Source: Phylloscopus collybita
Taxonomy: Eukaryota > Chordata > Aves > Passeriformes > Phylloscopidae
Assembly (NCBI GenBank): GCA_027886175.1
Contig: JAJNNQ010000026.1
Location: 14,565,501-14,629,500 of the forward strand
Reading direction: 5' to 3'
Length of the DNA stretch: 64,000 nucleotides
Part shown: positions 49,341-63,155 of the stretch, piece by piece
How the letters are laid out: every line of letters begins with the position of its first letter
Numbering within the stretch: the first letter of the stretch is position 1
The notes under the pieces: model-generated
The model's database searches: none
What the model saw: the letters and a program-made list of their open reading frames with translations, nothing else
Told to the model about the DNA's origin: nothing
Translations under genes and position numbers: made by a program

Positions 49341-52300
49341 GGAGAATTTCTACATTAATTAAAATCTAAATATAGTTAGATATATACCACTGAAGGGTTG
49401 TTTTGTCTTTATGAAGGAAGGATATACTGAGCATGTCAAAAGTGCCTTCTAGTTTGATAATTGTTTCAGAGAAATAATTTGGGTAGGAGATTTGGACCTT
49501 ATCCTCATTTGCAAGTTTTCCTTGACCAATGAGTATCCTTCACAAAACTGTGAACCTGTGAAGCTAGAGATCTTCTTGAAACTTATCCAAGCATATTCTT
49601 TCAATTAATTTTTTGCTTGCTGTCTCTAAAACAAAAATGTCACCAGTCTTTGTGCCAAATGACTAAGGGTTCTATCTAGGTTCTTTCATTGTCTTTCTGA
49701 GGCAATCAAAAGTAAGAGCCCAGTTGTCCCAAGTGAGAGCTCTAGGGACTGAATTAAGATAGGCAATTGGTGTAGATTTAATTAAGGTAGACATTTGTAT
49801 AGATGATTTACACTTTTCCTTGTTTTCTGCTCCATCCCGCCCCTACGTTAGGTGAACTAAATAAACCAGCTACCAGCTCAAAAGGGAGGGAAGGAAGAAA
49901 TTTGTGTCATTCACTCCCCCACAGCTGGAGAAGCAGATAAGTTGCATCAGGAGTTAGTCACACCACTTTATTTACAGAGATTTCCTGGATCATGAAGATG
50001 TTCTTTCCTGGATTCATCAGTCTTTGCTGCTTTGTAGTTTTGTGAAGACTCAAGTACACAAGACATTAGACACTTCAGTATCTTTGCACCATGCTTACAA
50101 GCTCTAAAGAGTTGGGTACTGAAGTAAAATGATAAAATGGGGATACTAAGAATAAATCTCCTGTCTGGAAAGGTCTTTTCAGCCAGTTCCTGGCATTATT
50201 CAACTCAGTGTGACCAAAATATTATTGAAGTTTTATTTAGTTTGTGTGGCTGTTGCTCTGTCTTTCAGTGACACATCTTGCAGCTTCACATGAACTTTTG
50301 TAGAAGGCTGTTTAAAGTAGAAGTTTGGACTTGAGGCACTGAGGTACATAAGTACAGGCATCTGTTGCAAATCACCAGATCACAGGCACAGTACCATCCA
50401 AAACTACAGCAGCAAAATTCTCCAGATTTCAATTTTTACTTATCTAAGTAAATTAAAATTCAAACCTAAGTTGTGCCACAAAAGATAATTTTACCAGTTA
50501 AATATATGATGAAGTTGGATAATCTTTGCTTCTTCTCTTATGCTAAAAAAACATAATAAAAGATTATATCAAATAACTCCTAGGAGTGAAAAGAATTGTC
50601 ACATGATGAAGGAAGACACTACCCTGATAAGACTAAAAAATTTGAGGTTCTCAGAAATCTTTCTGTCCTCAATTCTGTACGGGAAATCTGAAATAAATTA
50701 CATTGGTAAGGCTTCCTAGCCATGAAAACAAGAAGGCTCAGAATTATACTCTGTTTTTTTAAACATTCTCTTTATGCCTTAAGGTCGGGAAGTTCTTTAT
50801 CTGCACATCATGTGAGTCATTAACCACAGCTGCATTTGTAGAAGATGAGACCACTGTCTTTATACAATCAAGTGCAACCTCCATCCAAAGTACTTGAGTC
50901 TGCCATCATTGATTGTCATTTCCCTTCAAGAACATTACTGAGACCCCAGTGGCAGATTTTAAAAGTAATATATCCACTTAGCACACTTGGTGCTGACTTT
51001 GACAATGTCTGATTATGCTGACTGCCAAGTTTTGTTTTAGCAATGACTTCTGATTGCAGTGTCTTTCCACAAGCTGCACTAAATGATCATGAAAAGAATT
51101 GGCCAGCTTATCAGGTACTGCACGACTCCTGCTGATCACAGTGTTAAAATCTCTGGGACAATGAGTGAAATTGAATTTTCTCCCATCCCATCTGGTAAGC
51201 AGAAAAAAATTATGACTACAAAATACCATTACTTTTATCCAACAGTCAAGGGTGTCTGTTTGGTTCGGTATTAACTATAGATCACCTTTGTGTGCCATGG
51301 ACCTTTCAAATTACATTTGTGAACACTTAATTGCTTTCTTCTCCGTGTTCCTAGCAGTTGCACTTTGTACCCTTTTATTACAGTGAATTATGCCTCTTGT
51401 CAAGAAGGCAACTGTTTGCAGGAGATAAAATGCAGAGCCACAAACATTCAGGCTCCTGAACTTTTTGTGCATGAAATGCATCTTTGTCCTATTTTTAGAT
51501 ATTTTTAATATATTTTAAAGCAGGCAAGACAAACAAAAATGGAAACAATAAATAAAACAAGAAACAAAGAAAACCCTGAAAGATTCCTGATGAATACAGC
51601 TGAAAAGTCTAGTGGGTGAAAATGTGATTCCAAAGAAAATTGAACTCCGCATTTTAAAAAGCTGCTTCTGTTCCTAGAGCAAATTCAAGTTGTGTATTAT
51701 AACATTTACAAGAAATGCTGCAGGCTTATTTTGGTTTATGAATGATCATTTTTTCTTAGAGTTTATTTCCCAGCAATATGGTGTACAAGAAACAAATTTT
51801 GTGATTATTTTATTACTGGTATACTTGTGCACTTCTCTGAAGTAGTGAAGAGTTTTTCAGTCATAAAAATAAGCTTGGGGTTAAAGAGTGAAACATATAT
51901 TTTTAGGCACAAACATTTTTGTTGTGTGCAGAAATCTTTAGATTTAGCGTTGAAATTGGGCTGTGGGGTTGTTAACTTCCATTTATTGGATTGGGAAAAT
52001 CTGTATATTACATCCCTCTCATTAATTACAGTACTAATAAAATGACAAAAAATCAGATCCTTAGAGACTTTAAATCATATAAGATATTTATCATTTGTTG
52101 TATAGAATGAATGCACCGATACCCTGTCTCCTCCAGTGAGGGAGGTGGGGTGAAGGGGAAAGGAGGCTTGTAATAATTTCCTACTGTGTTCATTTAACTT
52201 TATGATGGTTCCTCTCAGGAGACCATAATGAAAAGATAAGAGACTAATGATCCATAAATTTAGCAGAACCTAGACTGAACAATCTTTCAGTCTGACAAAA

Positions 52301-53526
52301 TTAATTAACATTAAGACACATTTTCTTGAGATGAGTGTGTATATATATGTGTGTATGAAATCAAGCCCCAAGGTAAGAACATCTCTTAACTTCTCAAAAA
52401 GTTTGCTTTTAGACTGCCACTTTTAACTTTCCAAATCTGACTCCTTTCAAAATGTAAATTTGCTGTTTTCAGTTTTATTCATGCTTTGTTTTCAAAAATA
52501 CAGCTGTGACTGTTCTTACTTCTTACTTGATTTTTTACTTGGATATACTGTTACAACTACTATTTAAGTGACAGAACTAAGGATTTTTTAATGATTCCTT
52601 TTATTCTGATTATATCTCTAGTATCACAAGTAGCAACATAACCAAGGTCTTGAATTTGCTTGTGGTAAACCTAAACCAATGTGTAGCAAACAGCGTGCAT
52701 GTCAAGTCCCATCCCAGTACTTACAGCTTCAATTGTATGGGGACTCTTTGAAGATGAGTGGAATGGCCTTGTCACCTACTCTCTCAATGACTGTCATTTT
52801 ATAGTTCTGACACCCTCACTAGCGAGTATGAGAGTATATTCAGAATTAAGTTCTCTCTGAAATGATTTTCAAAGGAGCTTAAATTTCCCTCCTTCCTCGT
52901 AGTGAGTTGCTGACACAAACAAGGGTAGGCAGACCAGCTCAATGCTTGAGTTGCACCATTAGGACTGATTTTGACAATGTCTGCCCACAAATACAGGCTC
53001 ATCCTACCTCACTATAATACGTGCATCTGCATAAAATCAGTGTAACTGAGGAATTTTGGAGCATTTGCTAAGATTCATGCCTGTGTGCAGTAACACAATT
53101 TGTGCCTGTACTGTAAGTGATTGTACCTTGTATTATCTTTTACTTAAGATGGTAATGAATTCTTAAGGACCGAGGTTTAGGTTTAGGCATATACAAGCTG
53201 AGCTCTCTTGTCTCATTCACAGATGGCTCGTTCTTACTTACATAGCTATGTTCATGTTCTTTTATATGCTTTTGCATGCTGAAGTCAGATTTCTGATGGC
53301 AATACAGAAAAGATCTGCATTTTTTTCTACTTGTGATTATGGTGGGGTTTGTTTACATAGTTTTCTCCATGCCAGAAAAGCTAATAAAAGACCATCAAAG
53401 TTACATATTATACAGATGACAGACAAAAATTTCACAGATAGGAATTTTGGTTAATTCCTGGTAGACTTAACAATTCTAACTTCATCAACCAATAGGCGTT
53501 AATAAATTGTAGAGTCTAATTTTTTC

Positions 53527-53530
<4 letters not shown>

Positions 53531-53582
<52 letters not shown>
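53531..53582 (+). repeat. T52 homopolymer
   Basis: The longest homopolymer in the window. Its flanks (TTTTCTGCC and GTTATTCC) show no direct duplication. Confidence 0.9.
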
Positions 53583-53583
<1 letters not shown>

Positions 53584-55264
53584 TTATTCCTCTACCTACT
53601 GTGCTGCATGGCAGAAAACATAAAATTCTGATCCCGTCCTTGCTTTCATGCCTTTTTCTGCTTTGTTTCTAAGGAGCAGTTTCTTTCAGAAAGGAGCAGT
53701 TCATTTTGCTGTGTAAATTCATAGTATCTTATCGACATTTTGCTTGTTCTCTCATCACTTTTCAATATGACAGCACTCCATACACATGCTGGAAGCAGTG
53801 CTCTTCATAATCATTCCCTCTTCAGTAAAAGTCATTAAGTCTACATTGTCAAATCTTACCTTGATTACAAATGTACACATTTTCCATACTGCTAATATAA
53901 AATAAATGTCATGTATTTTTATTTGCATCTCTAGCAAAGTGGTTGATATTAAGGAACCATTAAGGAAACCTGAATCCCAGATCATTATTCATTCAACAGT
54001 CAAAAAAAGCATCTGTGCATTAGATGCTATTAGCACATGCAGAATGCCAGATATAATGATCCCATTAAATCAGACTTGATTAATAGTTTATAAAGACTGA
54101 ATTTGTGTTATTTTTGGAAATACAGTTTATATTATCCATTTGCATTATTTTTTGGAAATACTATTTCAGTGAATACCAGCCTGAAGCCTTTCCTTGGCAA
54201 GAATATACTGTTCCATCTATTCTGATCCACTTCCACCTAGACCAGGGAGGTAGAAGGTCATTATACAGAGAAGATTGGATTTCTCCTAGCTTGCATCTAC
54301 AGAAATATGCTTTTTTTAAGTGTCACCACATTAACTGTTCTACATACTCAAAACTTGCTCAAGGATTCAGCAAAAGTTTCTACTTTCTCTATCTGCTTGT
54401 CAAAAAACAATGTTATTGTGTTCATTGTTTTAGGTGTGTTGTGTTAATTAAATCAAGTTAAAACTTGTCCTATGCCACTTGTAGCATTGAAAAGAAAGAA
54501 CTTAATTTCAAATGGACTTAGTCCAGTGGGTATTTTCTTTTGCTGCTTGGCCTACAACAGCTGAGACAATGTCTCTGTCAGGATACTGAGTTTTCCCTTG
54601 TTCCCACAGAATTCCCTAACATGAGCTCTCATTTATGGTAAGTGGCTAAATTTCCAGGGCTGCCAAGAATGACCAAAAAATATCCCATTTTTTCCTCTGG
54701 GCTAAAATCATCTTTGCTTTTACTGACCTAGAAATTGGCTTGGTGGCTTTCCAACACACCTTGGTTCAGATGAGTTGCACAGAAACTGCAAAGGCTGGGT
54801 AGCCATTTTTGCTCTGCCAGACTCGACCATTGCTAGCAACATCCTCCTTTCCTCTAGCTCAACCTCCATTGCATCCTCTTTTGCTCTAGCTACGTCTTTG
54901 CTTAGCTCTGGTTCTGTGTTACATGAGGAGTGTGCATAGCTTTTAGTTCTCTCCAGAGCATGGTAAAACCTTTATCAAGTAATGCTTCATTTTACGGATT
55001 GGTATGTAAGATTAACATTATCAAAGATCTCATCTTTTCTAATCACAATGGGGAACATTTTTTTACCCCTAGCAGAAGAAGGAATTGTAATTCCTGCATT
55101 TGGGAAATTATAGTTAATCTATACTCTGTTCCTTCAAAGGAGATCTTGATCTTTATCTTCGAGCTTAAACTACACACAAAGATTATCTCTTTTGTCACTG
55201 TAGAGGAGCTGAAACCTCAAATATCTGAAATATCTGAAGAAGTTTCTCGGGGTGTTTTTTTTGT

Positions 55265-55265
<1 letters not shown>

Positions 55266-55305
<40 letters not shown>

Positions 55306-55339
55306 TTTTGTTTTGTTTTGTTTTGTTTTGTTTTGTTTT
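55266..55339 (+). repeat. T39 followed by (GTTTT)7
   Basis: Thirty-nine T (55266-55304) run straight into seven GTTTT units (55305-55339), then a TTTAAATT-type AT stretch. On the minus strand this reads as (AAAAC)n followed by poly(A), the form often taken by an old poly(A) tail that mutated and expanded. Confidence 0.93.
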
Positions 55340-56459
55340 AATTTTTTTTTTAAATTCAAGCTTCCTGTCCAAATGTTAAAACCCTTTGTATTCCAACAGA
55401 CATTACATATTTTTACCATAGTCTGAAAATACTTTTTCTTGTTTAGCTGTCTATTTCAGCTTGTCCTGAAAGAAGTTGCTGTTAAGAACTGATGCAAATT
55501 TAAACAAAGATGCAGTTCATAAAAACAGTCAAGGGGAAAGATTGACTGTTTCAGCAGGCAACACACCCCTGACTGTTTTAAGCACAAGCCCTTCAGGACA
55601 ACTCTTACTTTTACTCACTGAACCACAAAATTGAAGTACCATGGAAGAAATCCAGACATGCAACAATGCCAAAATATGTATTGCACTATACTGAAAGGCT
55701 TCAAAATTACTGTATTTACACAAGGGTATTACTGACAGAATAAATGAAAATTTTATGGTCTAAGAAAGGAAACACAATTTTAGTTAACTAGCATTTTTCT
55801 ACTGCTCTAAAGCTTTTATTGGGAGCAGAGGGAATTTGTACTCAGCGAAGTAGATAGCGAAATGATAATTTGTCTTTGAATGGAGTACTTTTATCCCATT
55901 AATTTCAGCCATTATGGTGTGAGATAAGATGTAAGCCAGTGACTAACTGAAAATTAAGGTCCCAAAAAAAGGAGGCAATGAAACAAAAGAGTACCTTATG
56001 CAGTATTATACAAAGCACATGCTAAAATTAATTTTTACTCAATCTTTTATTGTAGCCACTTTTAACCTCAATTCTTTATGTATTTAATCATGCCTGCTTC
56101 TGCTATACTTATATATATTTGGTTTACTCATCAGATCTCCTTTTAAGGATATTTGATTAAAATCCTTCCTTCTTGCAGTTAAGAGAAAAAGGGCATTGCA
56201 GTGGAGATACGCTTTAGGTGAATGTGTGGCACTGAAAATTTTCCTTCCTTTCCTATACTTCAAATGAAGGAATCATTTAGCATATTATAGAGAAGCATGC
56301 TTTAGATTGTGTTATTTTCAAAATTAATCTAGTATTGTATGCTGAGTATTACTGATAATAATCCTTTTACAAAAAAGGGAAATCACTGTGATGTTTTGAA
56401 AGTACATTTCAGGGTAACAAGAAGAGAGGAAAGGATCATAGACATATGTTGTCAGAAGG

Positions 56460-57190
56460 AATCTCCATAGTTCAAGACATTTCATTCCATCTATTGCACT
56501 GAAGCTGGATCATGTAAAACTACCATATGCTTGTCTAATCTGTTCTGAAAAACAGTGAAGAATGGTTCATCACATCCTTGGGTAGCCCGGTGAAGTGCCT
56601 CATTACTCTTCATTAGAATGCTTTTACTACTCCAAACCCGATGCCTTTGCTGATTTCTGCTTGTCCTTCCCCCAATGTGTATGAAGAAAAACCGTCTTCC
56701 TTTTTTCTAACTGCTTTTAAAATATTTTTTTTTTCTGCTGGCCAGATCATTCTTTTTTTTGGACTGAAAATTTATCCCCTAATTTTCTCCTGAGTCATGC
56801 TTTGTAAAACCCTTTATATGCTCACATTTTCTCCAGTTTTCCCTTCTGGAATCTGCAGTTTGCCAACATCATTCTTAAGACATCCAAAATGAGCCTGAAT
56901 CCTTCAGGGGCTCCATACTACCGGTGAACAGGGCAAAGAAAGCTACCTCTCTTGTTCTGTGTAGGATCTCCTAGGACACATCCTGAAGTGAGACCTGTCT
57001 TTACAACAGCAGTCCCATATGAATTTATAGTGTACTTCTGATCTTTGTATGCCCTTAATATATTTTCTGCCAGACAGATTTTTCACCACTGGGAATGATG
57101 TGTTCAGTTGAGTTGTGGCTATTATCCTCCTTGAGTACTTTCTGCTAGGTTTTTGAATTCGTCTTGTTGAACAATCTTGTTGAGATTGCC
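56460..57190 (-). mobile_element. Ancient CR1 LINE remnant
   Basis: Antisense, strongly diverged CR1. In order: ATGCTTGTCTAATCTGTTCTGAAAA (quoted here in two parts, ATGCTTGTCTAATC then TGTTCTGAAAA), a CCTTGGGTAGCCCGGTGAAGTG block, CTCACATTTTCTCCAGTTTT near 56821, an AAGACATCCAAAATGAGCC block, and a GAGTACTTTCTGCTAGGTTT-like block near 57134. These parallel successive parts of the antisense CR1 ORF2. Many indels, no usable frame. The right edge is uncertain. Confidence 0.62.
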
Positions 57191-60100
57191 CAGCTAAAAT
57201 TTCCCAGTAGCTATGCTTTGAAAAGCAAGAGCTATCCTTTACTAATCCTTTGGAGATTGCAAGTAAAGCTTTTCATCTGAAGAGGTGAGCAAATTCAGCC
57301 TAAACTTTTTAGAGGTGCATCCTGGGATGTCTACCCTTAATGCCACAATTCCACCCACAGATTGTCTTTTGTGTGCTTCTTTCCATAATCTGTCAGATCT
57401 AAATTCTACATAAGGACTCTACAGGTTCTGCTGTAATGGAAACATGAAGAAAAAAAAAAAGTGCTTTAAAATAAAACAAGTTTCCAGTTCTATGTTTTTA
57501 AGGTTCCATCAGGTTTATTTTCAACTGTCACCCACAAAATTTATTGGTAAGGAGTGATCATTATTCATGGAAGCTCTGGGCAGAGTTTCCATCTGCTCAC
57601 CAGACCTTCCCACTGGTATTGTTAGTTAGCTAAAATATATCATAACATCACCACCCTCCTCCTGTTGCAAGAGGATTAGATTTAACGTTCCCTGGGTAGA
57701 TTTGATATTCACTGGCAGAAAATGTGACAGCAGAAAAATTCAAGGCAGAACTGAGAACTAGGAGCCACATGGCTGTGCAAGTGGGCTGCTTCCAAGCAGG
57801 CAAATGCTCCTTGCTTGCATGCACGCAGAAGGCAAAACAAAACTAAGAGGCTTTCTTGCCCTCTACTCAGCAAGAATTCACTTCTTTTTCCTCTGCCAGA
57901 GTTGACTGTTGCTCCACCTTTGCAGACCGGCAAGCTCACTGTGTGTTTGCACCTCCTGAGAGAGAGGGCATAAACTTCTTATAGAGAGTGCAGCCTAAGC
58001 AGAAGTTAGAAAGCCATTTTAAATTGATAATGAAAAGATAAATGTATGATCGCTTGCTAAAGTGATAATCAGGAAACATTAAGCACTAATGCTTATTATC
58101 ACAAAAGCCAAGTCTAATCAGCTTTTAAATCAGCTTTTAAATGTATAATTAAATTTATATTTCAGTAATTTTCTGAATCTGGACTATGTTTTAGTTGGGA
58201 AACCCTCTGAGACTGCCAAGCTAAAAATATTTCTAAGGGACCCAGAGCTGATGTGGAAACATCGTACTGCTGCAAGGAACCCAGAACATTCTATAGAAAG
58301 TTCTATAGAGATCTATAGAATTTGTAGAGGGAAGTCTAGAGCAGGATTTTCAACAAAAATCTGACTCGTGTCACTGTATGCCAAGAGGCTGAAGGCATAG
58401 TATAGGTTTTATAAGTACAGCTATTTGTGTGCAGGATCAATGTTAAATGAATTATTTACTTCTTCTTGGGAAGAGATAGAATGATAATGGAATCATTGAT
58501 ACAGTCTTGGGAAAGGCTTTGTTTTGTTCTTTTTTTCTTCAATAGCTCATAAATATATTCAAGTTGTGTAATTTCCAGAAAAACAATTGAAAGGAGACTA
58601 GAGAAGAAAGAAGAAATAATTGTTCTTGTCACAGCAGTAAAAACAATGTTGTGGTGTAACCACTACAAAAAGTAGCAGTATAAAGCCCAATTCAGAAATA
58701 TAATTTGGGTTGCTTTTTTTTTTCCTTTTTTTTTTTTTTTTTTTTTTTTTGTAAATGAGAACAATAGCCTTATTAAATGCTTTACACTGAGTTTCAAAGA
58801 ATTTTACAAATTATCCTGCTATTAGGTTAATTCTTGTATTCATTATTAATTGACTGGAAATGAGGACCCTCTGGAAAAAGAAGTAAGGGGACAGAAGCAG
58901 AGAAGACATTCTACTGAAGAATCTTGTGTTGTAATGAAGAAATTAATGAAAATTATTTTGGTGGTGGTAGCATAACTGTTTACAGTAAAACAAAAAGGTG
59001 GAGCTTGTAGGTTGCTTATTCTATTACACATAGCTGAGTCTATTTTATTCAGGCTCTCTGATACGGATTAGTTTTTCTGATTGCTGAGGTTTTGATCCTC
59101 ACAAATGAGGGGAGGAGAGGAGTATAGAAGGACGATAATGTGTAAAGATATTAGGTCTCCCTTTTTTTGTAGACACATTGACTAGGAATATTTTTAATCT
59201 TTCTATTAACTTCTTTGAACTTTTCTATTAACTATGAATTTTTATTATTTTCTTTTTTCCTTTTTTTGTTCTTTTCTTTCCCATTATCCACCATCTGCAA
59301 ATTGTTACAGTGAAACATTTCAGTAAGTTCTTAGTTTGAGAGGCTTGGCCCACCTCTTCTTAGACCTGACTGTGTGTATGAGGTTGTGGAAGTGTCAAAA
59401 CACAGTACTTGTTCTTAACCCAGTAAACCCCAAGAAAAGAAAGAAGAAGAAAAAAAATGCACAGAAAAAGTGACCTGGGTGTTTCTCAATACCATCCAAG
59501 GAGCAGCAGTAGTTCCTCTGGCACTATGGAGAGGGATAGCAGCCTGATCAATAGAAAAGGTCATTACAGATCCAGTTACCATGATGCCTTACAGCACATC
59601 CAACTTCTGTCTCCCAGCTGCTAACAAGTCAGAAAAGTTTACATGGGACTTTGTTGTGTGGTGCCTTGCATATCCTCCCTTCTGCTCAGGACTGCTTTCC
59701 ATTTATTTTGCTTGCCAAATGAAACAGGTGGGTACAATTACCTACAAGCAAAACAGAATTAATGATGATTAGCCATTAAGGAAAAAAAAAAAACAAATAC
59801 GAATAACAAAATATAAAGAAAAAAATCCTTTCCCCCAAATCCTATACTAAAATAAAATTTCTCAATGCTTTGCTATAATTGTGGGTTAGCTGACCTCTTA
59901 AAATTAAGAAGAAACATGTTCAGTGTCTTAAAAACCATTTTTAATAAACCTAATAGAGTTGTAAATGTATGAGTACATTGTTACAATGCATTATGCAACA
60001 TTTAATGCTTTCCAAAAAAAGAGGAAGAGAGACATTTTGCTTACATGCTTCTCGTTTTCTTAAAACAAAAAGACAACTCAAAAATTAAAGAAGTCTCTCC

Positions 60101-60419
60101 TTCTTCAAAAAATGATGTTATGACTGTGTGACTGGATAATAAATTTATATTATGCAGAAAAAAGATGGAGTGGATAGGCATGTCAAGCTAGGGTTTATAC
60201 AATCAAGACCAGATATAGTTATATATTTTTTATGCCATTTGCTCCTTAGTAATAATAATGTGGTCATGTTCTATGAATTGAAACTCTTTTAATTATTCCA
60301 TTTTTTTCCTCTTATACCAATTAAATTTTAAATATAACAGAAAAGTTAAAAGATGACAATGTGCCAATAATAAAAACACATACCTGGAAAATAAAAATAG
60401 TATTTATATACTGACTGTC
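57191..60419. other. AT-rich non-coding DNA, no gene found
   Basis: No gene or transposon recognised. A 12-bp tandem duplication AATCAGCTTTTA lies at 58116-58139. A cluster of TCTATAGA-type words lies near 58290-58322. Confidence 0.6.
58714..58750 (+). repeat. T-rich tract with T25
   Basis: Ten T, CC, then 25 T (58726-58750). Confidence 0.92.
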
Positions 60420-60690
60420 AGCACCATCCTGGGATGCTTTAGGATGGGTGGTGTTTGCAGGTTGGAGCTGGTGATCCACCTACTCTGTTCAGCTCTGGTG
60501 AGACACATCTGGTGTGCTGGGTTCCTCAGGACAAGTAAGATGTAGACTTACTGGATTGGGTTCAGTGATGGGCCATATAGATAATTAAGGAATTGGAGGA
60601 TCTCTTACATAAGGAGATACTGAGAAAGCTGGGCTTCCTCAGCCAAGGGGAGGAAGGGGAACTGAGTACTGTGCATAAATACTTTTATAT
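60420..60690 (+). mobile_element. Old CR1 LINE fragment
   Basis: Sense-strand CR1 ORF2 fragment. It has a CACCATCCTGGGATGC block, CTGTTCAGCTCTGGTGAGAC (about 60484), a GGGTTCAGTGATGGGCCA block corresponding to the CGAGTCCAGAGGAGGGCCA part of the consensus, and GAGATACTGAGAAAGCTGGG followed by a CTTCCTCAGCC block. It is truncated at both ends and more diverged than the copy at 11.3 kb. No open frame. Confidence 0.82.
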
Positions 60691-63130
60691 GCTTTTATAC
60701 TTTTAAAACTGATTGTTTTTCTAGCTCACAATAATATTCATACAAATATTCTGTCAGTATCTTAGTATTCATATGTTGTACTTCATTTTGTTTTAGTTTA
60801 TTTTAAAAAATTTCCCAGTGTTAAAAAATCAGAATTAAGAGGGATTCTAAAATGTGTCTGCTGTGGATGGCTCAGCAATCACAGCAATCTTCTCCAGAAA
60901 CTCAAGGAACGCAGGGCAAGTTCCTCTGTGTGTTACACATACCCTGAGAGCTGTTGGATGAGCTGGTTCTTATTCCAGTCTTAAGCTATGTGAAATTCTG
61001 TTTCTGGTTTTGGATTGTTTGTTTGTTTATTTTTTAGGTTTGCTTTTATATTTTTTTAATACTTTTTTTGTCTTCTTGGGAGAATGGTTATTGGTTTCTT
61101 TGTTTGTTTAGCTATTGTTATTGTACTTTGTTTTTTTCTAGCTGTTGCCTTCAAATACAAATTTGGAACACAAAGGAAGTAAGTTTAACTTAAGGCTAGC
61201 AAAGATATTTAGATGTAGGTTTCGGCAGTCCTCTTAGGAGTAGTCTGGCATCCAGTTCTTCATCTAGCAAGGAGCAAATAGGAAGTCATGTGTTAGCCCT
61301 GGAGAGATGCTTTAGACACGAATATTTCACTAGAATAAAGTAGAATGCTAATATGCATTATATCTTTTTAGCATGTATCATTTACAATCATGTTTTCTTT
61401 TTGACCTTAACTTTTGAAAATATTTTTCTTCAAGCTCTTCTGTGTCATTCTGAATGTCTCTGTTTTATGCAGTATGAAGGTATAGTGGCTTTCAAAAGAT
61501 ATAGAAGTAAGGTGTACACTCAAGTCACAGGTCAGAACTCTCATATAGTAAAAGATTAAGTAATTGCTTTATTTATGAAAGCTAGCACATCAAGCTGACA
61601 TCAGGCACTTTAAAACAGGACCCTATTTCATTATGCTGTGTTGTGCTTACTTATTTTATTGTAGAACTGTTGGACCCCTTAGTTTAGCTGACATAATGTA
61701 CATAAATATTGAAGCATAAACATTTTATCATATAAATTACTGGCATGAGACCTGTACAAATATAGAACTGAACCAGGGCCTGAGTAGCCTAGCTTAATTC
61801 CCTCCCCCCCACTCCTTAGCCTTTGTACAGCTTTTGCACAGAAGACAGGGAGCAGAGCTCTGATACAGTCTGTCTTCTGGGCTCTACCAGTGGCACCCAA
61901 TCCCACATCACCTCTTTGCTGAGCTGCTGGGAAAGCTGCAGCTTGCCCTGTAACACGGTGCTGCACCGGGTTCAAAGCTTTCAACAGAGAGGAAATGAGC
62001 TCGTTGCTAATGGAGAAAAAAAATTAGAAAAATGGTCTGGAGGAGACTTCTAAGGAGGAGGCCTTTCTTCTCAAAATTTGGGCATGAAAGGGGTGATCCT
62101 ATGGAAGGTAAATAATTTTTGAAGCAGCTTTCATAAAATGCATTTTCAGTATCTATCTAGATCAACCCTGGATGAAAATGAAAGAAAATCAAAAGTAGCA
62201 TTCTAAGAACTCAGTCACAGCTGCTGTAAAGTTATTTTTAGGTTAAGTTCTCTAAGTTGCAGAGACAAAACAGAGTCAAAGAAAATTTTGGCTGACAAAG
62301 AAAAGAAATAAGATTTGTTAATGCTCCTAAGTCCAGCCATTGTGATAAATGAACATTTTCTTTCCCTTATGCTGAAAAATACCACTTGTTGGTATTTGTT
62401 TTGCATATACTTATGTATTCAAAATGCTTCAGTATTTTACAAGAATTAATGACAGTTTTTAGAGGGTCAGGCCATTATTTAAAAAAAAAAAATAGTCAAT
62501 GAGATGGAAATGCTCTGCCCCTACTGTCAGCTTCTGTGCTGTGTGTGGCCCCAGAGTGCAGAGTGCAGCAAGCCATCACTAATCCTGCAGACTGATACAG
62601 CCCCGTCAGCTCCTTCAGGAGCCACACTGAGGATTTGAACCAACCACTTTAACACCTGATTTTGTTTGATGTGGCATCCTACAGAGAATATCAGTCTGCT
62701 CTTTTGTTGTGTTAAACCCTGACCACAGCTTAGTGGCTGGGACTGCTTTCTAAACCACTGTTTACACAATTTTAGTCCATCTCCTGGCCACCCTCCTACT
62801 TCTTCTTAGCACACCAAGTCTCTTTCTGAGGTACCATGGGGGCACACCAGTTCCTTCCCATGGCAGGAATATCTCATTGCTGCTGTGTACAGAGTCAGAC
62901 AGGATCACTTTTTAGCGTGCTCTGTTTGACTAGAAGTTACACTTAGGTGTGAAATAGCTTTCTTTAGTAAAACTACCAACAGCTGAAAAAGTAGATTGAT
63001 TTTTAAGTATTAATGTTTCTTAGTACCTGGAAGTTTGGACAGTTTATGCTCATGCTTTGCAACTTTTAGTTATATTTTCTGGTATCTCCAAAAGAAATAT
63101 ATCAACTGTATTTTAGAGGAGACAGTAAAG

Positions 63131-63155
63131 TTTATTTTTATTTTTATTTTTATTT
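63131..63155 (+). repeat. (TATTTT)n simple repeat
   Basis: Four near-perfect T5-6A units. Low-complexity only. Confidence 0.85.

Larger units (their letters stand above)
49341..56459. other. AT-rich non-coding DNA, no gene found
   Basis: No recognised gene or transposon in 7 kb. It includes the T52 and T39/GTTTT tracts listed separately and a short TG/TA repeat near 52334-52357. The 149-codon frame at 54930-55379 is driven by the homopolymer and is not a gene. Confidence 0.55.

Noticed and set aside
54930..55379. 149-codon open frame ending in poly-Phe
   Set aside because: Kept open by the T39 and GTTTT repeats; it is low-complexity, not a protein.
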